DNA from: DATMAM01 sp035559995
GTDB lineage: Bacteria; Desulfobacterota; Binatia; UBA9968
Assembly (NCBI GenBank): GCA_035559995.1
Contig: DATMAM010000004.1
Span: forward strand, 62,001-126,000
Length of the DNA stretch: 64,000 nt
Direction: 5' to 3'
Shown here: one piece after another, positions 8,899 through 17,964 of the stretch
Layout: each line of letters starts with the position of its first letter
Numbering within the stretch: position 1 is the stretch's first letter
Translations under genes and position numbers: made by a program
Notes under the pieces: model-generated
Seen by the model: only the letters and a program-made list of their open reading frames with translations
Told to the model about the DNA's origin: nothing
Database searches by the model: none

Positions 8899-9966
8899 CT
8901 ACCCGGCCAGGCTCAGACCCCAACCCGGGGACTCCCCCATCGCCATTCGGCCGTCCCGAATCACCGCTCCTCTGAACGGGTCGCCCTGGACCGCCTGAAA
9001 TTCGCCCACCTCGGCTTCATCGTCGATCCCCGGCAAAGCGGCGGCGAGATGCGCCGAAGCGACATCGACCACGGCGGGAACCGCCGAGCCGCCGACATGC
9101 ACGCGCACGCCGAACGCCCGGCATATCTCGGTCACCTTGCGGCAGTCTTCGAGAAAACCCATTTTGGTCGCTTTGATGGAAACCACGTGCGCCGCGCGCC
9201 GCTCGCAGACGGCGAGCGCCGACTGGACGTCCTCGACGCACTGATCGGCCATGATGGGAATGGGGCTTGCCGCGGTCAAGCGCGCCAGCCCGTCGAGATC
9301 GCGGTAGTCGATCGGCTGCTCGATCAGGCGAACCCGATAGGGCTCGAGAGCCCGGCTGAGCGCAATGGCGCCGTCGACATCGTACGCGCCGTTTCCGTCG
9401 ACGCCGATCCAGATCCTGTCGCCGAACGCTTCGCGCAGCGCGCGGATGCGCGCCAAATCTTCCGCTAAGCCCGTGCCGATCTTCACCTTAAAGTGCGTGA
9501 GTCCCTGACGAACAAGCTCGCCGACCGTTTTCGTAAGATCGTCCGGGGCTTTGATCCCAACCATGCGCACGACGCTGATACGGTCGCGCAGCTTGCCGCC
9601 CAGAAGCACATAGGCGGGCACGCGCGCGAGCTTGCCGAGGAGGTCATAGAGCGCGAGATCCGCGGCGATGGTGGCGCGCGGGTGCAGATTCGCGGCTCGA
9701 AGAGACTCCCTGATCCGGCTTCCCTCAAACACATCGGCGCCGATGAGGATTTTTCTGACGGGGCCGTTAAGCTGCGCCTCGAGGTCGTCGCCCGAGATGT
9801 TGCTCGGATGGGCGGCCGTGCCGCCAAGCCCCACCACGCCGCCGGCGCGAACCTCTAAAATGAATCCTTCAATCGAGCTTGCGGCATACGATGAAGTCCT
9901 CCACGTCGGATCGACGCGCGGCATCCTGAGCCGTCTTACGTTCACGTTGTCAATTTGGGTCGCCAT
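8899..9966 (-). CDS. Mandelate racemase/muconate-lactonizing enzyme family protein
   Basis: 355-residue enolase-superfamily enzyme. The KxK motif (Lys160, Lys162 in FKVKIG) supplies the general base. Metal ligands are Asp190 (VDGNGAY), Glu216 (LIEQP) and Asp241 (MADQC), followed by a second-side Lys in SIKATKMG. This is the MLE-like rather than MR-like arrangement, so lactonisation, racemisation or dipeptide epimerisation are all possible. Start 9966 has AGGAG 6-7 nt upstream. It heads away from the converging TenA-fold gene and is followed upstream on the same strand by the DUF6282-type gene. Confidence 0.88.
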   Translation of the reverse strand: MATQIDNVNVRRLRMPRVDPTWRTSSYAASSIEGFILEVRAGGVVGLGGTAAHPSNISGDDLEAQLNGPVRKILIGADVFEGSRIRESLRAANLHPRATIAADLALYDLLGKLARVPAYVLLGGKLRDRISVVRMVGIKAPDDLTKTVGELVRQGLTHFKVKIGTGLAEDLARIRALREAFGDRIWIGVDGNGAYDVDGAIALSRALEPYRVRLIEQPIDYRDLDGLARLTAASPIPIMADQCVEDVQSALAVCERRAAHVVSIKATKMGFLEDCRKVTEICRAFGVRVHVGGSAVPAVVDVASAHLAAALPGIDDEAEVGEFQAVQGDPFRGAVIRDGRMAMGESPGWGLSLAG

Positions 9967-10067
9967 ATCCTCTCCTGTCGGGAAGTTCAAACTAAGTACT
10001 CGTGCGGCGGTCGAACTCATTCTTAAGTGTGGGTTGTCAAAGGATCACGTTCGCTCACGTCGCTTCT

Positions 10068-10952
10068 TCAGAGCGCCGCCAGCCGAGCGGGGTTGCGGCG
10101 CGCCATCAGGTCAACCTCTTCCGGCGCCATTCCGTGATTGAGAAGCGTGGCTATGAACATCCGCATTCCCTCCGGCGGCGGCGGCGTCGCGTAAGCGCCG
10201 AAATCGGTGCTGATGATACAGCGCGCGGGGCCGATCTCGCGTATCGCCTCGACCATCTCTTTTGGGTCCGAGCGCCCGGCGCGCGTAAAGGGCATCAAAG
10301 AAACGAAAGTGAGCTCGACCGCCGCGCCCAAGTCCGCCAACTGTTCAGCCTCCGCGACCGTGTAACGGCAGGAATTCTTCGACAACGGGTGATTGGCGAT
10401 GATGCGCTCGATCCCCTTTTCTCTCGCGCTCTTTACGATCGCGAAAGCTTCGGGAAAAGAGACATGCCCCGTCCCAAGCAGCATGTCGTAGCGGCGCACC
10501 AAATCGAGGATCTCCAGGACCTCGGGCAATAGCTTACCGTCCGGATCGAGCACCCGGATGCCTTTATTGTCGCCGTGGCCGCCTTCGATCAAGGTGCTGT
10601 TGTGATGCGCCGCGTGGTGAGTGGGAAACCACAGAATCCGTGCGCCCAGTTCTCCCGCCATGCGCACGGCGTGCGGGTTGAGTCCCCCCACGGTCTTGTT
10701 GAGCGTTATTCCGCCGAGCAGGGCGATCCCCGATACCATCCGGCTGGCGAGCTGCGCCAGAGAAGCCGTCACCTGCTGGTGGCTTTTGCAGGCGACCGCC
10801 GGCTGGCCCGCGGCCTTCGCCATCTCGCCGACTTGGGCGACATCGTAGCGGCGCGTCCCGCCGGCACGATGCGACGGATCCGGGCCGACGTGGACATGGA
10901 GATCGATGGAGCCGGCGAGCAAGTCATCAATAATGGTGTCTTTGTTTGCCAT
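10068..10952 (-). CDS. DUF6282-type amidohydrolase-like protein
   Basis: 294-residue TIM-barrel metal hydrolase. DLHVHVGPDP near the N-terminus supplies an HxH metal pair. ACKSHQQVTASL, the TTHH-like FPTHHAAHH, TGHVSFPEA, IIANHPL and ISTDFGAY carry further His/Asp residues expected for a two-metal amidohydrolase or PHP-like site. It matches what I remember of DUF6282. The start is ATG 10952 (weak GGGAA site); an in-frame TTG exists at 10964. It lies 18 nt downstream of the S6 binding protein, so they are probably cotranscribed. Substrate unknown. Confidence 0.75.
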   Translation of the reverse strand: MANKDTIIDDLLAGSIDLHVHVGPDPSHRAGGTRRYDVAQVGEMAKAAGQPAVACKSHQQVTASLAQLASRMVSGIALLGGITLNKTVGGLNPHAVRMAGELGARILWFPTHHAAHHNSTLIEGGHGDNKGIRVLDPDGKLLPEVLEILDLVRRYDMLLGTGHVSFPEAFAIVKSAREKGIERIIANHPLSKNSCRYTVAEAEQLADLGAAVELTFVSLMPFTRAGRSDPKEMVEAIREIGPARCIISTDFGAYATPPPPEGMRMFIATLLNHGMAPEEVDLMARRNPARLAAL

Positions 10953-10970
10953 CGCGATTCCCAATTCCCG

Positions 10971-11990
10971 CTATTTCCCAAAAATCTCGCGCAGCGACCT
11001 GGCGTACGACTCCAGATTTTCCGCTTCGGAGGCTTTGACCGGAACGATCTTCAACCCTTTGGCTGCCTGCGGCGCATCTGAGCGGGGCGCAAGCCAGCGG
11101 CCGCGCTCCTGCAGGAGCTTTTGGGTCTCGCGCGAGAGCATGAAATCGATATAAAGTTTGGCCGCGTTGGGGTGAGCCGGCTTTGCCGCAATCCCGGCGC
11201 CGATCATCACGCCGGGCACCGGCCCGAGCGCGACCCAATCGACCGGCGCGCCCGTCGCTTTGAGCCGATCGACAGAAGGCGCGGGAATATTGATGTCCAT
11301 GGCGGCCTCGCCCGCCGCAACGAGCTGAATCAACAACGCATGGCCGACGCGATTGATAACTTCCTGCCGCGCCAGACCGCGCATCCAGCTTAAGCCTCGC
11401 TCTTTGCCCATGATCTGGAGCATCCCGGCGAACCATTCGGCTTTGGTTCCCTCGATCAGCATCTTGCCTTTCCAGGCGGGGTTGAGGAGATCTTCGTAGC
11501 TTTTGGTCAGGCTTTCCTTCGCAACCAGCCGCGTATGGTAGCCGACGACGTAGGGATTGTAATAAACCGTTGTCCAGAAGCCGTCGTCCTTGAAGTCCGC
11601 CGGATAAAACTGGTTGCCCGCCGGCGCGTACTTGCCGAGGATGCCATGCTTTTTCAGCGTGTACATGCTGAAGGCGACGGTCTGAATCGCATCGGCGCCG
11701 AGCTTGTTCGCCTTGGCTTCCGCGAGCACGCGCGTGAGAAGCCGCTCGCTGTCGGCGCGCGTTAGCTTCACATCGATGAACGGGTACTTCTCTTTGAACT
11801 TGCTCACGATGAGATTGGCTTCCTGGAGATCCATCGACGCGTAGTAGCTGATCGTTCCCTCTTTCTTTGCGCCCTCGATCAGCTCCTGCTCGGTCGCGGC
11901 CCGCGCCGTAGGTCCGGCGAGACAAAGGCACAGAAAAAACCCACCAGTGCGAATCGCGCTCGTAACGGTCTCGCAGTGGAATCCGATCAT
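10971..11990 (-). CDS. ABC transporter solute-binding protein (S6)
   Basis: 339 residues with a signal peptide ending near PTARA|ATEQ. The mature protein starts with EQELIEGAKKEGTISYYASM, typical of family 1 ferric-iron-like binding proteins. It ends with AHPNAAKLYIDFMLSRETQ, the hallmark helix of the family. It lacks the Cys pair found in S2-S5. GAGGAG 7 nt before ATG 11990 fixes the start; the very long in-frame extension upstream is antisense to the ferritin-like gene and is rejected. It is divergent from that gene across about 160 bp. Ligand unknown. Confidence 0.88.
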   Translation of the reverse strand: MIGFHCETVTSAIRTGGFFLCLCLAGPTARAATEQELIEGAKKEGTISYYASMDLQEANLIVSKFKEKYPFIDVKLTRADSERLLTRVLAEAKANKLGADAIQTVAFSMYTLKKHGILGKYAPAGNQFYPADFKDDGFWTTVYYNPYVVGYHTRLVAKESLTKSYEDLLNPAWKGKMLIEGTKAEWFAGMLQIMGKERGLSWMRGLARQEVINRVGHALLIQLVAAGEAAMDINIPAPSVDRLKATGAPVDWVALGPVPGVMIGAGIAAKPAHPNAAKLYIDFMLSRETQKLLQERGRWLAPRSDAPQAAKGLKIVPVKASEAENLESYARSLREIFGK

Positions 11991-12152
11991 TTCAAGGCTC
12001 CTCTCCCAGTGGCAGCCGCACCATACAACAGGTTCGCGGACGGCGGCAACCGCGAGCGCCAGACTCGCGCTCTTGCTTCTTTTTTGCGCCTGAGATAGGC
12101 GAAAGGTAAAATGACGCCGGCGCAACGCCAGGCACAAAAAGAGGAGGTGTCC

Positions 12153-12998
12153 ATGGCGGATATCAGAGGCGTGGGAAAGCCGATCACCTATCGCGAAGAC
12201 AATCCGATCAGCGAGTGGATCGAAGAGTTTCGGAGAAAGCGCAACGCGCTCAAGCGCGAGCCAAAGGATGCCGCCGAGCGCGAACTGGTCGCTCGCTGGC
12301 TCGGCTATCGGGGCCGCGGCGAGCTCAAAACCATCGTCGGCTCCGCCTGTTACGCCTACTCGCATTTCGAAATGGACTCGGAGTGGCGCTACCTGCTCGC
12401 CGATCACATCCGCACCGAGGCCGGGCACGGCTGGGGTTACATTCAACAGGCGAACGCTCTCGATCCGAGCCGCGACCACTCGCAGCCCGACCCTGAGTTC
12501 GAAAAGAAGCACGGCCTGGCGCCGCGCGTGGATCATATCGAACTGATGAAGCGCGACTTCTTGAGCTATCTGATCGCCGGCAACCTCTGGCCTTACGGCC
12601 ACTGCACCGCCGCCACGATCCAGAGCATCGTGATCACGACGCCGAAGGTGCTCGACTTCGAGGAGCGGGTGGTGCACGCGGAAGAGCGCGGCCATCATGA
12701 CGCGATCCTGCAGAAGCTGCACGATTATGTTTGGCAGCTGATCGAGGAGTACGGCGAGGCGCCGATCCGGCGGCGGATCGCGGAGATCGACGCCAAGGCG
12801 CTGAACAGCGGCTCGCGCACGATCTTCGACCCGCCGCGAAGGGAATTCCTGCGCAAGCATTTCGACGTCCCCATCGAAAACGTGCGCAAGTTCCACGAGT
12901 GGCGCGAGTATCTCTACCTGAACGTTCTCGGCTTTGCGCCCGAGCCCGTGTTCATCGAAGCCTGGCCCGAAGAGATCCCGCAGCCGAAGGCGGCGTAG
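12153..12998 (+). CDS. Ferritin-like diiron protein, copy 1 (F1)
   Basis: 281-residue mostly helical protein. It has the two ExxH signatures of ferritin-like carboxylate-bridged diiron enzymes: Glu89-x2-His92 (RTEAGHGWGY) and Glu178-x2-His181 (EERGHHDAIL), spaced as expected for helices 2 and 4 of a four-helix bundle. The closest families I can name are PaaA/PaaC phenylacetyl-CoA epoxidase-like proteins. An O2-activating role is inferred. GAGGAGG 5-6 nt before ATG 12153 decides the start. A close paralog (F2) lies 1.1 kb downstream with the same opening MADIRGVGK and the same closing EIPQPxAA. A binding-protein gene sits between them. Confidence 0.8.
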   Translation: MADIRGVGKPITYREDNPISEWIEEFRRKRNALKREPKDAAERELVARWLGYRGRGELKTIVGSACYAYSHFEMDSEWRYLLADHIRTEAGHGWGYIQQANALDPSRDHSQPDPEFEKKHGLAPRVDHIELMKRDFLSYLIAGNLWPYGHCTAATIQSIVITTPKVLDFEERVVHAEERGHHDAILQKLHDYVWQLIEEYGEAPIRRRIAEIDAKALNSGSRTIFDPPRREFLRKHFDVPIENVRKFHEWREYLYLNVLGFAPEPVFIEAWPEEIPQPKAA

Positions 12999-13032
12999 GA
13001 GCACGACAACGAAAAAATTCAAAAAGTCCGCC

Positions 13033-14073
13033 ATGACGATGCTCCTTTCCCTCATCGTTGCGCTGGCTACGCCGAGCTTTGCGTACGCGGCCGCGCCCGA
13101 GGGATTCGGCAAGAGCTTCCACGAGATCGTCGCGCTGGCGAAAAAAGAGGGCAGGGTCAGGTTCACCTCGGGCACGCCGGACGAACAGCAGGCGCGGGCT
13201 TTCTTCAAAGGCTTTCGCGAAAAATACCCGGAGATCCAGGTTGACTACACGCGCGCTCAACCCCGCAGCGCCTCGGAGCGCATCCTGGCGGAGCTCCTTT
13301 CGGGCCAGGTCGAATACGATCTTTTGACCGTGCTTGACACGCTCATTCCCAAGTACAAGAAAGCCGGAGTGCTGGCCGGACCGTTCGACTGGCAGGGGCT
13401 TTTTGGCGTTCGCGATCCCTACATCAGTCCCGACCGCTACTTCGTCGGCGCCGGCGCGTCGACCGACGCGATCGTCTACAACACCAAGATGGTGCCCAGA
13501 GAGCGGGCGCCGCGCGCGTGGGAGGACTGCCTCGATCCGTACTGGCGCGGCCGGTTCATCGTCGACAGCCGCGGCGGCAGTTTCGTCCGCATGTACCCGC
13601 TCTGGGGAAAGGAAAAGCTGCTCGATTTCGCGCGCCGGCTCGCCGCGAACAAACCGATCTGGATGGCGGGGAATTCGGACGGCGTCATTTTGGTCGCAAA
13701 CGGCGAGCAGCCGATGATGTGCGGCGCGTTTTTTTCCTCCAGCATGAGAATTCTCTCGCGCGCCCCGGACACGCCGTTGGGCATCGTCATCCCAAAAGAG
13801 GTCGGCGCCAATCTCTACGCCACCATGGCCGTGGTCAAAAAGGCTCGCCACCCCAACGCGGCGCTGCTGCTCGCCGGATACCTCGCCTCCGACGAGGGCC
13901 AGAAGGCGTACCGCGGGGTCTTTCGCGATTCTCCGTTCGATGAAGGAAGCGAATTCGGCAAGAGGATCAAGGAGGCCGGCGCGAAGGTGGCATTTTCGGG
14001 CTGGGACTTTACGCCGGAAAAAGAGACCGAGCTCGTGAACGCGCTCCTCCAAGTGTGGGGCTTTCGAAAGTAA
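13033..14073 (+). CDS. ABC transporter solute-binding protein (S2)
   Basis: 346 residues from ATG 13033, with a Sec signal ending near FAYA|AAPE and the family hallmark FGKSFHEIVALAKKEGRVRF. Cys166 (WEDCLDPYWRG) and Cys230 (MMCG) are 64 residues apart, as in S3, S4 and S5. The ATG at 13033 has no ribosome site. In the same frame, codon ACG at 13009 lies 7 nt after AGGAG (12997-13001) and would add the basic stretch KKFKKSA, a typical signal-peptide n-region; translation may begin there. It overlaps F1's end and is followed 24 nt later by F2. Confidence 0.88.
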   Translation: MTMLLSLIVALATPSFAYAAAPEGFGKSFHEIVALAKKEGRVRFTSGTPDEQQARAFFKGFREKYPEIQVDYTRAQPRSASERILAELLSGQVEYDLLTVLDTLIPKYKKAGVLAGPFDWQGLFGVRDPYISPDRYFVGAGASTDAIVYNTKMVPRERAPRAWEDCLDPYWRGRFIVDSRGGSFVRMYPLWGKEKLLDFARRLAANKPIWMAGNSDGVILVANGEQPMMCGAFFSSSMRILSRAPDTPLGIVIPKEVGANLYATMAVVKKARHPNAALLLAGYLASDEGQKAYRGVFRDSPFDEGSEFGKRIKEAGAKVAFSGWDFTPEKETELVNALLQVWGFRK

Positions 14074-14097
14074 ACGCCGTTCGGTAAGGAGAAAAGC

Positions 14098-14940
14098 ATG
14101 GCGGACATCAGAGGCGTCGGCAAAAAGATTACGTATCGCGAGGACAACCCGGTCTCCCGATGGATCGAGGAGCTCCGCGAGCGGCGCCGCCGCGAAAAGC
14201 GCGAGCCGCGCAACGACGCCGAGCGCAAGCTCCTCGCGCAGTGGCTCGGCTTTCGCGGGCGCGCCGAGCTCGAGGAGATCGTCGGCTCCGCCTGTTACGC
14301 CTACGCCCATTTCGAAATGGACGCGGAATGGCGTTACTTGCTCGCGGATCATATCCGCACGGAAGCGGGCCACGGCTGGGGCTACATCCAGCAGGCGAAC
14401 GCGGTCGATCCGAGCCGGGACTACTCGAAACCCGATCCCGATTTCGAGCGCGAATACGGGCTCGTCCCGCGCGTCGAGTTCCAAAAGCTGCAGCGGCGCG
14501 ATTTCTTGAGCTATCTCATCGCCGGCAATCTCTGGCCCTACGGCCATTGCACGGCCGCCACGCGCGGCATCCAGATCACCAACCCGCGCGTGCTGGAGTT
14601 CGAACGCACGGTCGTCCACGCCCAGGAAAGAGAGCACCACGACGCGATTCTGCAGAAGCTCCACGATTACGTGTGGCAGCTGATCGAAGAGTACGGCGAA
14701 GCCCCGATCCGAAAAAAAATTGCCGCCATCGACGCTCAGGCGCTGAACAGCCGCTCGCGCGCAGTGTTCGATCCGCCGCTGCGCGAATTTTTGCGCAAGC
14801 ATTTCGACGTCACGATCGAAAACGTGCGCAAGTTCCACGAGTGGCGCGAGTACCTGTACTTAAACGTCCTGGGCTTCCCGCCGGAGTCGGTTTTCATCCG
14901 GAATTGGCCGCCAGAGATCCCGCAGCCGATGGCGGCATAA
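14098..14940 (+). CDS. Ferritin-like diiron protein, copy 2 (F2)
   Basis: 280 residues, a close paralog of F1 over the whole length. Both ExxH signatures are kept (TEAGHGWGY and QEREHHDAIL) in the same spacing, and the stretch GNLWPYGHCTAAT is shared. Start ATG 14098 has AAGGAG 7 nt upstream. It follows S2 by 24 nt, so F1-S2-F2 read as one transcription unit. The protein is presumably cytoplasmic (no signal peptide) and may form a homo- or hetero-oligomer with F1. Oxygenase-type chemistry is inferred only from the ligand pattern. Confidence 0.8.
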   Translation: MADIRGVGKKITYREDNPVSRWIEELRERRRREKREPRNDAERKLLAQWLGFRGRAELEEIVGSACYAYAHFEMDAEWRYLLADHIRTEAGHGWGYIQQANAVDPSRDYSKPDPDFEREYGLVPRVEFQKLQRRDFLSYLIAGNLWPYGHCTAATRGIQITNPRVLEFERTVVHAQEREHHDAILQKLHDYVWQLIEEYGEAPIRKKIAAIDAQALNSRSRAVFDPPLREFLRKHFDVTIENVRKFHEWREYLYLNVLGFPPESVFIRNWPPEIPQPMAA

Positions 14941-14977
14941 TCTCCTCGCGCTCCTTTGGAGGGAGAGGAATAAGGTG

Positions 14978-15132
14978 AGAGCCTGTGAAAAAATGGCAGC
15001 CCGCCCTTCGATAAGCTCAGAGCCTGTCCTGAGTTTATCGAAGGAGCGAACGGGCAAGTGCTTGAATTATCGAACCCCCGATTCGTTTGTGGTGAGCTTG
15101 TCGAACCATGAACGGACTTTTTCACAGGCTCT
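14978..15132. repeat. MITE-like element with 15-bp terminal inverted repeats
   Basis: The non-coding gap 14941-15208 holds a 155-bp element bounded by perfect inverted repeats AGAGCCTGTGAAAAA (14978-14992) and its complement (15118-15132). Inside is a strong hairpin, CCTTCGATAAGCTCAG (15005-15020) against 15029-15044 with one wobble, and a second copy-like motif GTGAGCTTGTCGAACC (about 15092-15107). The CTTCGAtAAGCTCAG core resembles a dispersed REP-type motif seen in many uncultured bacterial genomes (general recollection). No clear target-site duplication and no coding capacity. Confidence 0.65.
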
Positions 15133-15208
15133 GAGGTTAGTCCCTCCCGAAATCGGGAGCGGGAAATCATTGCTTGGACCGAGTTGGAGAAAAACATAGG
15201 AGAGCGTT

Positions 15209-16267
15209 ATGAAACAGGGGTCACGGACGTGTCCTTTGATCGTCGGCCTCTTACTCTATGTGCTGAATTCCGTTTCGCTGGCCGCCCCCGCGCCGGCGGC
15301 ATTCGGCCGCAGCTTCGATGAGATCGTCGCCCTGGCAAAGAAGGAAGGCAGGGTGTTGATCGGGAGCGGGCTCGCTGAAGAGGAGGCGAAAACAGTGCTG
15401 GGCGCGTTCATGCAAAAATATCCTGAGATCAGGGTTGAAAATACGCGCCTCCGCACCCCCGAGCACAAAATGAAAGTCTTCAACGAGCTGGTTGCGGGGC
15501 GCGTGGAATTCGACGTGCTCGATATCTCTTCCGAACTGATGGATCAGTTCAAAAAGGCCGGCGTCGTGAGCGGCCCATTTGAGTGGCGGGCGCTGTTTAC
15601 AAACGCCCCGAAAGATCATTTCAGCCCGGATGGCTACTTTGCCGCCGGAGCGTATGGACTAAAACCGATCGCCTACAATCCCGATCTTGTGCCGCCCGAG
15701 CGAATTCCCAAGGACTGGGCCGATTGCACCGATCCCTATTGGAAAGGACGCTTCGTTGTGGATACGAGCGCCAAATACGTTGTCACGCTCTATCCTGGGT
15801 GGGGCGAAGAGAAGCTCCTCAGCTGGGCGAGGCGCATCAAGGACAACCAGCCGATATGGAAAAGAGGGATGTCGGAGGCGATCGTGCAACTGGCGGCGGG
15901 CGAGTTTCACATGATCTGCGGCGTTCCCTACCAATCCGTTCATCGAGTTTTGCGCCGTGACCCGAAGGCGCGCGTCGCCGTGTCCTGGCCCAAGGAAGTT
16001 TCCGCCACGATCACTGAGACAATGGGCGTGCTGAAAGGCGCAAAGCATCCGAACGCGGGCCTTTTGCTTGCCGGATGGCTAGCGTCACCCGAGGCGCAGC
16101 AGGGCTACGATAAACTGGGACGCGGGTCGCCGTTCCTTGAAGGCACGGAAGCCTGGCAGCTGGTGAGGGCGCACGGCTCGAGGGTCATCTTCGCCGGCTG
16201 GGACCTAGCCCGCTGGGAGAACGAGATGATGAACAAGATCCACGCCGCCTGGGGGCTCAGGAAATAG
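15209..16267 (+). CDS. ABC transporter solute-binding protein (S3)
   Basis: 352 residues with a signal peptide ending near SVSLA|APAP. Family hallmark FGRSFDEIVALAKKEGRVL; Cys173 (WADCTDPYWKG) and Cys237 (MICG) with the 64-residue spacing shared by S2, S4 and S5; C-terminal AKHPNAGLLLAGWLASPEAQ. AGGAG lies 7 nt before ATG 15209. The hairpin element upstream separates it from F2. An amidohydrolase gene (A1) follows after 90 nt, the same order as S4-A2 further on. Periplasmic ligand capture for an ABC importer is the expected role. Confidence 0.9.
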   Translation: MKQGSRTCPLIVGLLLYVLNSVSLAAPAPAAFGRSFDEIVALAKKEGRVLIGSGLAEEEAKTVLGAFMQKYPEIRVENTRLRTPEHKMKVFNELVAGRVEFDVLDISSELMDQFKKAGVVSGPFEWRALFTNAPKDHFSPDGYFAAGAYGLKPIAYNPDLVPPERIPKDWADCTDPYWKGRFVVDTSAKYVVTLYPGWGEEKLLSWARRIKDNQPIWKRGMSEAIVQLAAGEFHMICGVPYQSVHRVLRRDPKARVAVSWPKEVSATITETMGVLKGAKHPNAGLLLAGWLASPEAQQGYDKLGRGSPFLEGTEAWQLVRAHGSRVIFAGWDLARWENEMMNKIHAAWGLRK

Positions 16268-16357
16268 CTTCGGGTTGAGAGCCCAGCGCGCGTCGTCAGG
16301 CTCGCCGCCCAGCGGAAGACGGCGCGGGTGATCCATCGATGACAAGGGAGAAAAACG

Positions 16358-17470
16358 GTGCCGGTTGACGGATACAAAGTCATTGATTTCGATGGTCATA
16401 TCTTTCTTACCGAGTCGGATCTCGCGCCGTACTTTGCCAAGGCGTATTATGGCCGTCCTGTGGAAATCGTCGGGATTAGCGGGTTATTTGCACGCGGCGA
16501 CACCTGGCACTGGCGCGTGACCGCGCGAGAAAAATTCGCCGTGCCCGAAGGGCGAAACGCGCCGGCGGAAGATCCCGACGTCCATGGCTGGATCGACTAC
16601 CTCGACGGTTCCGGCGTGGACGCGACGGTTCTCTATCCCAGCCGGCTCTTTCATCTCTCGACCGTGCACGATGTCGACTTTGCCGTAGCCATCGCCCAAG
16701 CGTACAACAACTTTCTTTTCGAGAAGTTTACCCGGCACGATCCGCACATCTTCGGCGCGGCGCTTCTGCCGCTGCAAAACGGCAAGGTCGCTGCCGCGGA
16801 GCTGCGGCGCGCGGTAAAAGAGCTGGGATTTGTGACCGGCATCATGATGGTCGCGAGCATGCCCCGCCCCTTGAGCGACGAGACCTTTTATCCTCTGTAC
16901 GAGGAGGCGCAAAACCTTGGCGTCACGCTGGCCGTGCACTCGGGCAGCGATCCCGGGCTCGGGTTCGACCGCTACTTCCGCCACATGGCGGAAGTGCACT
17001 CGCTCAATCACGGCTTTTGTCTCATGATCCACGCGACCAGCGCTCTGTTCAGCGGCATCTTCGACGATTTTCCCAAGCTGCAGATGGCCTTTCTCGAGGG
17101 CGGATCCAACTGGCTCGTCTATCTCATGGAGCGCGTTGACCGCCAGTACCAACGCAAGACGAAAAGAACGCACCGCACTTTGAAGCTTGGGCCGCCGAGC
17201 GAGTACGTCAGGTGCGGCCGGTTGTTCTGGCACGCGGAGATCGAGTTCCCGTCGCTTCCCTATACGCTTAGCCGCACGCGCAACGACGTTTTCTTCTACG
17301 CCTCCGACTTCCCACACGCGACGCGCGCGGACGTGATCGAAGAGCTAAGCGAGTTTATCCAGCGTGAAGATTTGGACGAGGCAACCAAGCGCTCGATTTT
17401 GAGCGGCACCGCTGAGCGGGTCTACAATTTTGAGAAGACCGTCGGCGCGCGCAAGCAGGCGAGGTCCTAA
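16358..17470 (+). CDS. TIM-barrel amidohydrolase (amidohydrolase_2/ACMSD-like), copy A1
   Basis: 370 residues starting at GTG 16358 with GGGAG 8 nt upstream. Motifs run DFDGHIF (residues 10-16, normally DxHxH in ACMSD-type enzymes, here only His14 left), AVHSGSD, FLEGGSNW and the late ASDFPH with the catalytic-type Asp. This clade includes decarboxylases and hydrolases acting on carboxylated aromatics. A close paralog (A2, 19720) shares all motifs. It lies after S3, suggesting that it processes what the binding protein delivers. Metal dependence is likely but the first metal motif is reduced. Confidence 0.82.
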   Translation: MPVDGYKVIDFDGHIFLTESDLAPYFAKAYYGRPVEIVGISGLFARGDTWHWRVTAREKFAVPEGRNAPAEDPDVHGWIDYLDGSGVDATVLYPSRLFHLSTVHDVDFAVAIAQAYNNFLFEKFTRHDPHIFGAALLPLQNGKVAAAELRRAVKELGFVTGIMMVASMPRPLSDETFYPLYEEAQNLGVTLAVHSGSDPGLGFDRYFRHMAEVHSLNHGFCLMIHATSALFSGIFDDFPKLQMAFLEGGSNWLVYLMERVDRQYQRKTKRTHRTLKLGPPSEYVRCGRLFWHAEIEFPSLPYTLSRTRNDVFFYASDFPHATRADVIEELSEFIQREDLDEATKRSILSGTAERVYNFEKTVGARKQARS

Positions 17471-17514
17471 CAAAACGTCTTGATTGTCCCTCAGCGGAGC
17501 GGCTTGTGGAAGCT

Positions 17515-17964
17515 TTAGTGCCGGCGTAAAAACGCTGTGGGAGTAAGGACGGGAATGCGGGTGCGGCCGGAGAAGTCCTTCGTATTCCACGTGACGATCG
17601 CCTCTGGGCCATAATTTTCGGCTTCTCGAAGGAGCACGGCGTCACCAAAGGTCATCTTTCTGGCGATCTTTTCCGCTATCTCTGTCACGAACCCGCTCCA
17701 CCAGTCTTCCGCGTCCTTTCCCTTGAGACCAAACACATCGAGGATGAGAACCGGATACAAGCTTGTAAAGCGAAAAAGCCAAGACTCGAGCTCATGAGCC
17801 GCGAGCCTAAACGCAGCAGCGCCGCAGATCTCCAAAAGCGTAAAAGAAGACATTGCGGCCTCGATCGAGTCTAGCCGGTCGACGAAGGCGCGATTCTTCG
17901 GATAAAGGGCATCTCTCGGAAAAAAGCGGTCGATGATGAAAATGTTGCTATCGACCAAGACCAT
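17515..17964 (-). CDS. PIN-domain toxin (VapC-like ribonuclease)
   Basis: 149-residue PIN domain. The N-terminal VLVDSNIFIID gives the first acidic residue (Asp5), SFTLLEICG the conserved Glu, and MTFGDAVLLREAE plus VTWNTKDF the C-terminal acidic residues that bind Mg for RNA cleavage. It overlaps the antitoxin gene by 17 bp (toxin second), the usual order for translational coupling. The pair is inserted, on the opposite strand, between amidohydrolase A1 and binding protein S4. Confidence 0.85.
   Translation of the reverse strand: MVLVDSNIFIIDRFFPRDALYPKNRAFVDRLDSIEAAMSSFTLLEICGAAAFRLAAHELESWLFRFTSLYPVLILDVFGLKGKDAEDWWSGFVTEIAEKIARKMTFGDAVLLREAENYGPEAIVTWNTKDFSGRTRIPVLTPTAFLRRH

Noticed and set aside
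12952..14838. 628-codon minus-strand frame across F1, S2 and F2
   Set aside because: Antisense shadow; all three plus-strand genes have ribosome sites, signal peptides or ligand motifs.
14978..15132. CRISPR-like repeats in the F2-S3 gap
   Set aside because: Only two hairpins of different sequence and no regular spacers; the terminal inverted repeats fit a MITE/REP-type element.
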